Source of the DNA: Qaidamihabitans albus
GTDB lineage: Bacteria > Actinomycetota > Actinomycetes > Mycobacteriales > Pseudonocardiaceae
Assembly: GCF_016464705.1 (NCBI RefSeq)
Contig: NZ_JAEHOB010000016.1
Coordinates: 1-37,126, forward strand
Length of the DNA: 37,126 nt
Reading direction: 5' to 3'
A program made the translations under genes and the position numbers. The notes beneath the pieces were generated by a model. It did not search any database. It was not told the origin of the DNA and was given only the letters and a program-made list of their open reading frames with translations. Below are positions 1 to 7,124 of the stretch, one piece after another (within the stretch, counting starts at the first letter, position 1; the number at the start of each line of letters is the position of its first letter).

Positions 1-155
1 CCACCCGTCTTCACCTGCGCCTTCACCACAACCGGACCACCGATCCGCTCCGCCGCGGCCTGCGCCTCCTCCGGGCTACTCGCCACCTCACCGGCCAACA
101 CCGGGACGCCATGCGCGGCGAACAGATCCTTCGCCTGGTACTCGTAGAGATCCAC
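1..155 (-). CDS. sucC: Succinyl-CoA synthetase beta subunit, N-terminal part (cut by window edge)
   Basis: ADP-forming succinyl-CoA ligase beta subunit of the TCA cycle; it makes succinate and ATP (or GTP) from succinyl-CoA together with SucD. Only the first 51 codons are present; the gene runs off the left edge. The visible protein starts with the typical [19 protein letters not shown] sequence and continues through the ATP-grasp opening [10 protein letters not shown], which is close to identical to the family N-terminus. The start is GTG at 155, preceded by AGGAG at a normal distance. It lies 116 bp downstream of, and on the same strand as, the small B12-fold-like gene. Identification is firm; sucD is expected beyond the edge but is not visible. 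Confidence 0.93.
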   Translation of the reverse strand, partial: MDLYEYQAKDLFAAHGVPVLAGEVASSPEEAQAAAERIGGPVVVKAQVKTG

Positions 156-271
156 TACTTCAGTCTCCTGACGACACACCACTGTGTGGAATTCGAAACG
201 TGCTGCTGTTGGACTGAGACGACCCTAGCGATCCGGTTTTGGATCAGGGCCCCCGCATCCGGTGAACTCGG

Positions 272-700
272 TCACCGATACCCCGCTGAGCTGGTGTCTG
301 TGGCACAGATCGCGGCGCGCTTCACCCGGCCGGTGCCGTCGGCGTCCGCGATCAGGGTGGCGATGGCGGAGAGGCTGCCCGCGTCGAGGATCGCGACGCG
401 TACGGCGGGCACGGCCGCGGCCACCGCGTCCGCGAGTGCATTCCCGGCACCGGGAGCGATCGTCAGCCCGAGCAGGTCGGGGTCCTCCTGCTCCACGATG
501 GCCGCCACCGCACCGGGGTCGGACAGCACGCCGGTGTAGACGACCTCGGCACCGTCGTCGCGCAAGGCGCGGGCCAGCGCCACCGCCGCGTCTTGCGGGC
601 CGCCCAGTTCGGCGAGCACGACGCGGGGGACATGGAGGACGCAGGGCACACGGCCGGAGCGCACGGCGTCGGCATCGGCGCCGCGGCGCTCGCCGGTCAC
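272..700 (-). CDS. Degenerate cobalamin-binding-fold protein (methylmalonyl-CoA mutase C-terminal-like)
   Basis: A 142-residue protein resembling the stand-alone B12-binding (flavodoxin-like) domain of methylmalonyl-CoA mutases: residues ~27-75 contain ARALRDDGAEVVYTGVLSDP and then EDPDLLGLTIAPG, both family hallmarks. The cobalamin signature DxHxxG is missing. The expected DGHDRG reads GGPQDA (residues 33-38), so the axial-ligand His is Pro35. The fold is therefore probably kept while classical base-off B12 binding is lost. The GTG start at 700 overlaps the stop of the upstream membrane protein gene in a GTGA, which implies translational coupling. It precedes sucC on the same strand; mutase makes succinyl-CoA, so the location is metabolically suggestive. 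Its role is unknown. Confidence 0.75.
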   Translation of the reverse strand: MTGERRGADADAVRSGRVPCVLHVPRVVLAELGGPQDAAVALARALRDDGAEVVYTGVLSDPGAVAAIVEQEDPDLLGLTIAPGAGNALADAVAAAVPAVRVAILDAGSLSAIATLIADADGTGRVKRAAICATDTSSAGYR

Positions 701-2508
701 GTTGCGGCGCGCCGGGACCGTCCGGCAACGGCGATACCCGCCGCGATCAGCAGCGCGGCGGCAGCGGCGAGGGCGAACCAGAAGCCGCTGCCGGGCCTCG
801 CCCCGTCGATGTACGCACCGCTGAGCGGCAGCGTGGCCGCGCGCAGCCCGAGCAGAGTGGCGGCACCCGTCAGCAGCCCGGCCCCAGGCACGGGCCTGCT
901 GCGCAGGGCCAACGCGATGGCGCCGAGCACGGTGAGAGCTCCGGCCAGGAGGCCCCAGGACGGAGTCCGGAACTCCGACCACAGCCCGGCGGCCACGTAG
1001 TCGGGTGCGGTGACGACCGGCATTCCGAAGGCGGCGACGCTGAGGATCGCCGCGGCGGCCAGCGGGGTGAGCAGGTTGACGTCGACCCGGGACTCGCCGG
1101 GCGCGCCGCTCTGGGTGCCGTCGATGTCCCCGATGTCCTCCCGCTCCACGACGCCGGTGACAGCGGAGCAGCATGCGGTCACCGCGGCACCGCACATAGC
1201 CAGCCAGGCCGGCAGGACTCCCGGCCCGGTGGAGACGGAGCCGCGGAAGCCGGTGGCGGTGATCGCGGTGTCGAGCACGGCGGTCGCGGCGATCAGCACC
1301 CCGGCCCAGGCGACCGACAACACCGGACGCACCACCGGAGCGAGGCGGGGCACGAACATCGCCGCACCGAGCACTCCGACCAGAGCTCCCGCCGTGAACA
1401 GCAGCCACCGGGCCGGGCTCTCCGGCGCGGGGCCCGGTCCTGCCGTGGCCAGCTGGGCGGCGAAGGATCCGGCGATCGCGGCCGCGGCCGTGAGCATCGC
1501 GAGCACGCCGGTTGCCACCTGCAGGCGGCGCCGTCCGGGTACGGAGGCCCCGCCCGCCTGGTCGTCCGCCTGTTCGGGCACCGCTCGCGCGACGGACGAG
1601 GTGCGCGCGAGCCAGAAGAGGCCGGCGGCTCCGGCCAAGGCCACGATCGGGCCGGCGCTGATGCCGGCCACCGGTACGACGGCACCGGCCACCACGCTCG
1701 GCAGCGCGAGCAGGACCACGGCGACGCCCAGCCCGGCGAGACAGCCGCGAGCGAAGTCCACGGAGGCGGACGTCATCGCGAGGGCTGCGGCCAGCGGAAG
1801 GGCACCGGCGATCAGCAGGTATCCGGCGAGGGCGAAAGCCGGGCCCTCGAACGCGTTCCGCGCCAGCAGGTACACGTCCTCGGAAACGACCGGTGCCATG
1901 AGCAGCCCGATCGCCGCGAGTACCGCGGCGAGCACCGCGGGCAGCAGCCACCGCCGACGCCACTGGTCCACGGCGTCGGGGCCTTCCGCAGAGGTCCCGG
2001 AGGTCCCAGAAGTTTCGGCCCGCCTGCCTGCCCGCACCGCGAGCACGCCCGCGACCGCTGCCATCACGTGGCCGGACAGCAGCAGCCACAGCCCGGCCGC
2101 CGGCGAGTGCTGCGCGAGATCGGTGGGCAGGTAGAGCTCGGTTCGGACCGCCGCCGAGGGGTCCGCCGCGAACTGCAGGTGCAGCACGACACTGCCGGGC
2201 GCGAGCGCGGCGAAACCGGCGAGGACACCCGCCGCGCCGGCCTGCCACCCGCGTGCCGCGAGGACGGCGGCCAGCAGGACGGGCAGGAGCGCCAGCGCGA
2301 CCAGCAACGGAGCGCTGGTGAAGCCCGGCTCGCCACCGTCGACGACCGGCAGCGCGGCACCGGCCGCGAGCAGTGCCGCCGCCAGACCGGCCGCACCGAG
2401 GGCGGGCAGCATCGCGGACACGCCCTGCTCGGTTCCCAGCGGCGCCGGTGAACTCGGCGAACTCCGGGAATTCTGGGAACTCGGCGAACTCGGCGAACTC
2501 ACAGCCAC
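697..2508 (-). CDS. Large multi-pass membrane protein, function unknown
   Basis: About 603 residues, dominated by Ala/Leu/Val/Gly-rich hydrophobic stretches that suggest more than ten membrane spans, with short charged loops between them. I recognise no catalytic motif or transporter signature. The GTG start at 2508 gives an N-terminus rich in Ser-Ser-Pro encoded by a 9-bp tandem repeat (2450-2503). An ATG at 2412 (protein beginning MLPALGAAGLAAALLAAG) would skip the repeat and is a reasonable alternative start. A second short 9-bp repeat near 1990 encodes TSGTSG in a loop. The 3' end overlaps the B12-fold gene by 4 bp, so the two are probably one operon reading toward sucC. Mycobacteria have other membrane proteins near sucCD (for example PerM), but I cannot show homology. 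Confidence 0.75.
   Translation of the reverse strand: MAVSSPSSPSSQNSRSSPSSPAPLGTEQGVSAMLPALGAAGLAAALLAAGAALPVVDGGEPGFTSAPLLVALALLPVLLAAVLAARGWQAGAAGVLAGFAALAPGSVVLHLQFAADPSAAVRTELYLPTDLAQHSPAAGLWLLLSGHVMAAVAGVLAVRAGRRAETSGTSGTSAEGPDAVDQWRRRWLLPAVLAAVLAAIGLLMAPVVSEDVYLLARNAFEGPAFALAGYLLIAGALPLAAALAMTSASVDFARGCLAGLGVAVVLLALPSVVAGAVVPVAGISAGPIVALAGAAGLFWLARTSSVARAVPEQADDQAGGASVPGRRRLQVATGVLAMLTAAAAIAGSFAAQLATAGPGPAPESPARWLLFTAGALVGVLGAAMFVPRLAPVVRPVLSVAWAGVLIAATAVLDTAITATGFRGSVSTGPGVLPAWLAMCGAAVTACCSAVTGVVEREDIGDIDGTQSGAPGESRVDVNLLTPLAAAAILSVAAFGMPVVTAPDYVAAGLWSEFRTPSWGLLAGALTVLGAIALALRSRPVPGAGLLTGAATLLGLRAATLPLSGAYIDGARPGSGFWFALAAAAALLIAAGIAVAGRSRRAAT
2450..2503. repeat. 9-bp tandem repeat (six units) in the N-terminal coding region of the membrane protein
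   Basis: Six consecutive 9-mers on the plus strand: gaactcggc, gaactccgg, gaattctgg, gaactcggc, gaactcggc, gaactcaca. Read on the minus strand in the gene's frame they encode repeated Ser-Ser-Pro-like triplets. As the unit is a multiple of three, copy-number change would not shift the frame. Confidence 0.85.
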
Positions 2509-3080
2509 CGGCCTGGGAGGACTGGGCGCGGCCGGGTGGGACCGTACATCGACTCACCTCGGTGCTGGTCGGCTGTCATGAACCCGTGGTCGCCCGGAGC
2601 CCGCGGACCTCACTCGGCCTTTGCGGACCACCGTCTGGACTTTCGAGCGGGTCCGGGATGCTTTGACGGTGCCGACGCTAGCAACAGTGGCGCGAGCAGC
2701 CTGCGCCGCGGGGTGCGACCGTCCGAGCGCATGGAGCAAGCCGCTGAATAACCGTGAGTGGGAACGCGGAAACCTCCGGTTGCGCATATGTAACGCAAGT
2801 CACACCGATTGGAGCAATAGGCTCTCTACCTTGAGTCATTCCGGCATCCGGGGCCGCACACGGCAGCCACGTTCAGCCGACACGCGTGCCGGATCTTGCT
2901 CGCGACGGTGCCTCTTCGTTACTGTCCCCCGGTCCCCATTACGGTCAGGTCACGAAAGGACATGGCGAGCAAACCTCCCCAGGTCGGCGAGCCATCGAGC
3001 GGTCACCCCGAAGCCGCTCACCGGGATCCCCCGCCCGGCGTCCGAGGCTTGACTTCCCCAAGTAACGGAAGGCCCCTGTC
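2509..3080. other. Long intergenic region between divergent membrane-protein and M23 peptidase genes
   Basis: 572 bp without a convincing gene. It holds a direct repeat GTAAC-N4-GTCAC (2790-2803) just upstream of a TAGGCT -10-like hexamer (2818-2823), and a TTGCG-N9-CGCAA inverted repeat at about 2780-2798 overlapping it. An open frame from ATG 2962 preceded by AAAGGA (only about one base from the ATG) runs out of frame over the peptidase start. The last 120 bp before TTG 3081 are GC-rich with several possible short stems. I found no recognised riboswitch core. Confidence 0.5.
2790..2803 (+). promoter_or_regulatory. Possible MtrA-type direct repeat upstream of M23 peptidase
   Basis: GTAAC and GTCAC half-sites with a 9-bp period, overlapping the -35 position of a TAGGCT hexamer at 2818-2823. 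MtrA, an OmpR-type regulator of actinobacterial cell-wall hydrolases (including an M23 endopeptidase in Corynebacterium), binds GTNAC-like direct repeats. Assignment is by motif resemblance and gene type only. Confidence 0.3.
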
Positions 3081-3908
3081 TTGGCTCGACACCGCTCCCC
3101 CGGCGGCCAAGCTCCTTCCCCGGCGCTCGAAGATGCACTTGACGGTGCGGTTGTTCGCGTCCGGGGATCTCATAGGCTCCCCGCGCCCTCGTCGGCCCTG
3201 CGTGGCCGAGTGGTCGTCGCGGCCGTCGCCGCTGGCGCTTTCGCCGCTGCCGCCGCAGGTCAGACTCTGCAAGCCGCCACCACCTCCGAGACCTCGTCCG
3301 ATTCCGACCGTGTGACGCCGCTGGCGAATGCTCGTGACGCCAGTGCGGCCTTCGGCGTTGGCGGCGACACGCCCGCGGGTGCTCCCGAACTGCTCCCGGT
3401 CGCCCGCACCACCGACGCCTCCGCCGAGGCGGAGAAGCTTGCCGACAGCGCACAGGTGACCGAGGAACGGCTGCAGCGCGAGGCGGAGGCCGCGCGCAAG
3501 GCCGCCGAGGAGGCCGCCCGCCCGAAGACGGTCGCGCCCGCGCAGGGCAGCTTCACCTCCGGCTTCGGCGCACGGTGGGGCACGACTCATTACGGCATCG
3601 ACATCGCGAACAGCGTCGGAACCCCGATCGTCGCGGCCGCCGACGGGACCGTGATCGAGGCGGGTTCCGCCAGCGGCTTCGGCCTGTGGGTTCGGGTGCA
3701 GCTGGACGACGGCACGGTGCACGTCTACGGGCACGTCAACAGCTACTCGGTGTACGAGGGCCAGCGGGTGAAGGCAGGCGAGCAGATCGCCGAGATGGGC
3801 AACCGCGGCCAGTCCACCGGCCCGCACCTGCACTTCGAGGTCTGGACGGCCGACGGCCAGAAGGCCGACCCCCGCTCGTGGCTGGCCGCCCGCGGGGTCA
3901 GCGTCTGA
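3081..3908 (+). CDS. Membrane-anchored or exported M23 (LytM-type) peptidoglycan endopeptidase
   Basis: A 275-residue zinc metallopeptidase expected to cut peptide cross-bridges of peptidoglycan outside the cell. The N-terminus has a basic stretch and one hydrophobic segment (residues ~43-60, VVVAAVAAGAFAAAAAG) acting as signal or anchor. An Ala/Glu-rich probable coiled coil (~112-148) follows, then the M23 domain from ~155. All active-site residues are present: H170-xxx-D174 in HYGID, H218 in HVYGH, and the HxH pair H249/H251 in GPHLHFEVW. The start is TTG at 3081 with GGAAGG eight bases upstream; this is an unusual start codon, but no better in-frame one exists. It stands alone behind a 570-bp leader and is followed by a convergent small gene. 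The neighbourhood matches the mycobacterial Rv0950c peptidase next to pcrA and sucC. Confidence 0.92.
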   Translation: MARHRSPGGQAPSPALEDALDGAVVRVRGSHRLPAPSSALRGRVVVAAVAAGAFAAAAAGQTLQAATTSETSSDSDRVTPLANARDASAAFGVGGDTPAGAPELLPVARTTDASAEAEKLADSAQVTEERLQREAEAARKAAEEAARPKTVAPAQGSFTSGFGARWGTTHYGIDIANSVGTPIVAAADGTVIEAGSASGFGLWVRVQLDDGTVHVYGHVNSYSVYEGQRVKAGEQIAEMGNRGQSTGPHLHFEVWTADGQKADPRSWLAARGVSV

Positions 3909-3966
3909 GCACCCGCACCATGATCCGAGCGCGGCTGCGCTGACCCTCGCGGAAGTATCGATACCG

Positions 3967-4221
3967 TCATTCGGGCGGACGCCGGAGGAAGTAGCCCACG
4001 GCGACCTGCCACACCGTGCACAGCCTCCCTCCGCGCCGCCCGCGACATGCCCGGCAGCCGCGCCGGGCCGTCCGGCCGTGCAGCCGGAGCACGAGACGCC
4101 AGGCCGCGACGAGCCTGGCGACGTCCGGCGCGAGCGACCCACCATCCGCCGCCGCCCGGCCCGCCAGTTCGTCCAGATACTCCCGGACGCCGCCGCTGAC
4201 GGCCCGGAACCACGGCTCCAC
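3967..4221 (-). CDS. Small conserved-looking protein under a probable SOS box
   Basis: 84 residues, soluble, with a helical N-terminal half (MEPWFRAVSGGVREYLDELA...LVAAWRLVLRLHG) and a Cys/Arg-rich C-terminal part containing CRACRGRR and then LCTVWQVAVGYFLRR. I recognise the general look of small actinobacterial hypothetical proteins that end in a CTVWQVAVxYFxRR-like stretch, but no function. The GTG start at 4221 has GAGGGG five to six bases upstream. A perfect LexA-type palindrome lies 93 bp upstream (4314-4329), with no other gene that could use it, so DNA-damage induction is likely. It converges with the M23 gene and is downstream of pcrA on the same strand. The CxxC plus third Cys could be a metal site or could be incidental. 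Confidence 0.75.
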   Translation of the reverse strand: MEPWFRAVSGGVREYLDELAGRAAADGGSLAPDVARLVAAWRLVLRLHGRTARRGCRACRGRRGGRLCTVWQVAVGYFLRRPPE

Positions 4222-4313
4222 GTCGGCCCCTCAGCAAGCCGCACAGCGGCCACGCACTTTGTCCACACCGCTACCCCCAAACTCCCGGGGACGGGGCACC
4301 CCGCCTCCGGCTG

Positions 4314-4329
4314 TCGAACTTGTGTTCGA
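4314..4329. promoter_or_regulatory. LexA binding site (SOS box)
   Basis: TCGAAC-TTGT-GTTCGA is an exact 6-4-6 palindrome matching the actinobacterial/Bacillus-type SOS box (GAAC-N4-GTTC core with flanking TC/GA). It lies in the 168-bp gap between the 3' end of pcrA (4390) and the start of the 84-residue gene (4221). Only that small gene is positioned to be controlled by it; pcrA has its promoter more than 2.5 kb away. Confidence 0.8.
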
Positions 4330-4389
4330 ATAAGGTTAGCGCGGGGGTACGACGAAATGGGTTGCCGCCGTGGGCTTCACCCGAAAAGG

Positions 4390-6843
4390 TCAGAGCTTGA
4401 CCATCGGCACACTGCCGATCAGCATCAGCCGCACCTTGCCGGCGGCGCCGAAGTCGACGGTCGCCGTGGCGCGCGGCCCGGTCCCCTCTGTCGAGACGAC
4501 CGTGCCGAGGCCGTACTTGTCGTGGCTGACGCGGTCACCGACGTCCAGCTTGAGCGCGACCGTGTCCTTCCAGCCGTCCTTCCAGCCCTTGAACGACGTG
4601 CCGCGCGTGCCGCCGGCCGCGATCCCGGCCTGTGCGGAGTCGGCGCCGAAGCCCTGCCGGCGTCCCCACGTCGTCGCCGCACGCGGCGAACCACTCTGGC
4701 CGAAGCCGCCGGACGGCTCCACCCGGCGCCAGTCGAGAAGCTCGGCGGGAATCTCGTCGATGAAGCGGGAGGCCGGGTTGCTCATCGGCTGACCCCAGGC
4801 AGTGCGCATCAGGGCGCGCGAAAGGTACAGCCGCTGCCGGGCCCTGGTGATCGCCACGTAGGCGAGCCTGCGCTCCTCCGCCAGCTCCTTCGGCTCGCTG
4901 AGGGCGCGCATGTGCGGGAAGATGCCGTCCTCCCATCCGGTGCCGAACACCACCGGATATTCCAGCCCCTTGGCGGTGTGCACCGTCATCAGCGTCACCA
5001 CGCCAGAGTCGCTCTCCGCGTCCTCGGCGCCGTCCTCCCCGTCGGGCGTCGGGATCGAGTCCGCGTCGGCGACCAGCGCCACGCGCTCGAGAAAGGCGGG
5101 CAGGGAGGCCGGCTCCGGGGCTCCCGCGTCCGTGTCCGTGTCGGTGTCGGTGTCGGTGTCGGTGTCCGTGCCCTGATCGGCTTCCGGCCCGAGCAAGGTC
5201 TCCGCGAACTCGGCGAACTCGCGCGCCACGTTGACCAGTTCGTCGAGGTTCTCCAGCCGGGAGGCATCCTGCGGGTCGTCCGACTCGTCCAGCTCGGCGC
5301 GGTACCCGGTGCGCTCCAGCACCGCCTCGAGCACCTCGGCCACCGGCATGCCCGACTCGACCAGCTCGTACAGGCCGTCCATCAACTCGACGAACGACGT
5401 GATCGCCTTCTGCGAGCGCGGGTTGAGCAACGCAACCCGGCCGGCCACCGCATCCCGCAGGGCCGTGGCGAAGGAGACCCTTTCCCGCTCGGCGTGCGTG
5501 GCCAGCACCGCCTCCGCGCGGTCCCCGATCCCCCGCTTCGGCACGTTGAGGATGCGGCGCAGGCTCACCGTGTCCTCCGGGTTGGCGAGCACCCGCAGGT
5601 AGGCCAGCGCGTCCCGCACCTCACGCCGCTCGTAGAAGCGCACCCCGCCGACGACGCGATACGGCAGGCCGAGCCTGATGAAGATCTCCTCGAACACGCG
5701 CGACTGGTTGTTGGTCCGGTAGAAGACGGCGACATCCGAGTACCGGGCCTCGCCCCGGTCGGCCAGCGCGTCGATCTCGCCCGCGACGAACGCCGCCTCG
5801 TCGTGCTCGTTGTCGGCGACGTAGCCGACGATCTTCGCGCCGTCGCCGGAATCGGTCCACAACCGCTTGTCCCGCCGGTTGCTGTTGCGCGCGATGACCG
5901 AGTTGGCCGCCGACAGGATCGTCTGCGTGGACCGGTAGTTCTGCTCCAGCAGGATCGTGCGCGCGCTCGGGAAGTCGCGCTCGAACTCCTCGATGTTGCG
6001 GATCGTGGCGCCGCGGAACGCGTAGATCGACTGGTCGGCGTCGCCGACGACGCACAGCTCGGCCGGGTGCACGCCGGACTCGGTGACCTCCGTGCCGACC
6101 AGTTCGCGCACCAGCGTGTACTGCGCGTGGTTGGTGTCCTGGTACTCGTCGACGAGCACGTGCCGGAAGCGGCGCCGGTAGTACTCGGCGACGTCGGGGA
6201 AGACCTGCATCAGCTCGACCGTGCGCATGATCAGGTCGTCGAAGTCCATGGCGTTGGCCTGCGTGAGCCTGCGCTGGTACTCGGCGTACACCTCCGCGGC
6301 CCTGCGCTCGTAGTCGTTGCCCGACCGCGTGGCCGCCGAGTCGGCGTCCAGCAGCTCGTTCTTCAGGTTCGAGATGTGCGCGCCGAGCGCGCGCGCCGGG
6401 TACCGCTTCGGGTCGAGGTCGAGATCACGCGCCACCAGGGTGATCAGCCGCCGCGAGTCGTCGGCGTCGTAGATCGAGAAGTTGGACGACATGCCGAGTG
6501 TCTTCGCCTCCCGGCGCAGCAACCGCACGCACATCGAGTGGAACGTGGACACCCACATCGCGTTGGCGCGCCGCCCGACCAGCTCGCGCACCCGGTCACG
6601 CATCTCGGCGGCCGCCTTGTTGGTGAAGGTGATCGCCATGATCTGGCCCGGGTGCACGTCCCGCTCGGCGAGCAGGTAGGCGATGCGCCTGGTCAGCACC
6701 CGGGTCTTCCCCGACCCCGCACCGGCGACCACCAGCAGCGGACCGCCGCCGTGTTCCACCGCGGCACGCTGAGCGGGGTTGAGATCGTCGAGCAGGTCGG
6801 CGTGCCTGCTGGATCCCGGGGGGAGGTCGAAGAGGGTGCTCAT
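4390..6843 (-). CDS. pcrA: ATP-dependent DNA helicase PcrA (UvrD family)
   Basis: An 817-residue SF1A 3'-5' helicase that acts in nucleotide-excision repair, removal of recombination intermediates and replication restart. The motifs are in order: Q-motif LNPAQRAAVEH (~21), Walker A GAGSGKT (41-47), TFTNKAAAEMRDRV, DEYQDTN (motif II), GDADQSIYAFRGA (III), QNYRST (IV), TVHTAKGLEYP (V) and VAITRARQRLYL (VI). The C-terminal region ends with a Tudor-like GDRVSHDKYGLGTVV module that binds RNA polymerase in family members. An insertion at ~558-572 is a pure Thr-Asp repeat encoded by hexanucleotide repeats. The ATG at 6843 gives the usual N-terminus. It is divergent from the chorismate mutase leader. 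Function is clear; the repeat is the only oddity. Confidence 0.96.
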   Translation of the reverse strand: MSTLFDLPPGSSRHADLLDDLNPAQRAAVEHGGGPLLVVAGAGSGKTRVLTRRIAYLLAERDVHPGQIMAITFTNKAAAEMRDRVRELVGRRANAMWVSTFHSMCVRLLRREAKTLGMSSNFSIYDADDSRRLITLVARDLDLDPKRYPARALGAHISNLKNELLDADSAATRSGNDYERRAAEVYAEYQRRLTQANAMDFDDLIMRTVELMQVFPDVAEYYRRRFRHVLVDEYQDTNHAQYTLVRELVGTEVTESGVHPAELCVVGDADQSIYAFRGATIRNIEEFERDFPSARTILLEQNYRSTQTILSAANSVIARNSNRRDKRLWTDSGDGAKIVGYVADNEHDEAAFVAGEIDALADRGEARYSDVAVFYRTNNQSRVFEEIFIRLGLPYRVVGGVRFYERREVRDALAYLRVLANPEDTVSLRRILNVPKRGIGDRAEAVLATHAERERVSFATALRDAVAGRVALLNPRSQKAITSFVELMDGLYELVESGMPVAEVLEAVLERTGYRAELDESDDPQDASRLENLDELVNVAREFAEFAETLLGPEADQGTDTDTDTDTDTDTDAGAPEPASLPAFLERVALVADADSIPTPDGEDGAEDAESDSGVVTLMTVHTAKGLEYPVVFGTGWEDGIFPHMRALSEPKELAEERRLAYVAITRARQRLYLSRALMRTAWGQPMSNPASRFIDEIPAELLDWRRVEPSGGFGQSGSPRAATTWGRRQGFGADSAQAGIAAGGTRGTSFKGWKDGWKDTVALKLDVGDRVSHDKYGLGTVVSTEGTGPRATATVDFGAAGKVRLMLIGSVPMVKL
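5131..5166. repeat. Hexanucleotide repeat encoding a Thr-Asp tract in PcrA
   Basis: Six near-identical 6-mers (cgtgtc or ggtgtc on the plus strand) encode alternating Thr-Asp in PcrA between the 2B-domain region and helicase motif V. A slippage-prone microsatellite; gain or loss of units stays in frame. Confidence 0.85.
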
Positions 6844-6932
6844 CGTGGGTTCACGCTACCTGGGGGCTCTGACGAAGTGGCGCCGCTGTGCGGGTTCGCG
6901 GAGGCCGGCGCGCCCTTCCGCCGCCGTCGCCG

Positions 6933-6947
6933 TATATATGCCATACT
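6933..6947 (+). promoter_or_regulatory. Probable promoter (-10) of the chorismate mutase leader
   Basis: An AT-rich island (TATATATGCCATACT) in otherwise GC-rich DNA, ending 7 bp before the ATG of the leader peptide. CATACT at 6942-6947 would place transcription start at or within a base or two of the ATG, giving a leaderless mRNA. This would agree with the absence of a Shine-Dalgarno sequence there. No good -35 is visible. Confidence 0.4.
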
Positions 6948-6954
6948 CGTTTCC

Positions 6955-7026
6955 ATGCGGTACTGCAGCACTCGAGACTTTCGATTTTTCTACGGGACCC
7001 GGACTCCGGCTCCCGTGATCGCGTAG
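6955..7026 (+). CDS. Phe/Tyr-rich leader peptide of the chorismate mutase attenuator
   Basis: A 23-codon reading frame, ATG to TAG, located between an AT-rich promoter-like patch and a terminator hairpin. It encodes Tyr at position 3 and the run Phe9-Arg10-Phe11-Phe12-Tyr13. Five of 23 residues are aromatic ring precursors' end products (Phe, Tyr), and the Phe codons include two TTT, with CGA for Arg, all rare in this GC-rich genome. Rare codons at the control site are typical of attenuator leaders. There is no Shine-Dalgarno sequence, so translation is probably leaderless. The run ends exactly where hairpin 1:2 begins (6992). Expected role: its translation reports Phe/Tyr supply and decides transcription into chorismate mutase. 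The frame is also open further upstream because of GC bias, so the claim rests on the RNA architecture rather than on the frame alone. Confidence 0.7.
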   Translation: MRYCSTRDFRFFYGTRTPAPVIA

Positions 7027-7061
7027 TGCCAGACCGCCATCACAGTAAGCCCCGGAGTCCG
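6992..7061 (+). promoter_or_regulatory. Attenuator: pause hairpin 1:2 and antiterminator 2:3
   Basis: Arm ACGGGA (6992-6997) pairs exactly with TCCCGT (7011-7016), with an inner CCGG/CCGG stem, giving a hairpin directly after the FRFFY codons. Segment CGGACTCCGG (7000-7009) inside it is perfectly complementary over 10 bp to CCGGAGTCCG (7052-7061), the left half and loop of the terminator. The two pairings are mutually exclusive with the terminator or with 1:2, which is the arrangement of ribosome-mediated amino acid attenuators. Confidence 0.7.
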
Positions 7062-7080
7062 CGGACCCGGGGCTTTCTTC
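7047..7080 (+). terminator. Intrinsic terminator of the chorismate mutase attenuator
   Basis: AAGCCCCGG (7047-7055) pairs with CCGGGGCTT (7067-7075) across an 11-nt loop, followed by TTTCTTC. It sits between the leader peptide stop and the chorismate mutase ribosome binding site, with no gene ending nearby, so it must act on the leader transcript. Its left arm is the target of the antiterminator segment. Confidence 0.75.
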
Positions 7081-7124
7081 GGCTCTGGGACCGCAGGCGG
7101 ACCCGGAAACCACCGGAGGTCCAG

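Noticed and set aside
2941-3080. c-di-AMP (ydaO) riboswitch before the M23 peptidase
   Set aside because: The gene type and leader length fit, but the conserved GGGTGAATC and CCGAACCCGTCAGC-type cores are absent.
2962-3315. 117-codon frame starting ATG 2962
   Set aside because: AAAGGA is only about one base from the ATG, composition is Pro/Arg-rich and the frame overlaps the genuine peptidase out of frame; probably a GC-bias open frame.
4078-7026. Very long plus-strand open frame opposite pcrA
   Set aside because: Antisense shadow of PcrA with no recognisable domain; only its last 24 codons are considered, for the leader peptide, on independent evidence.
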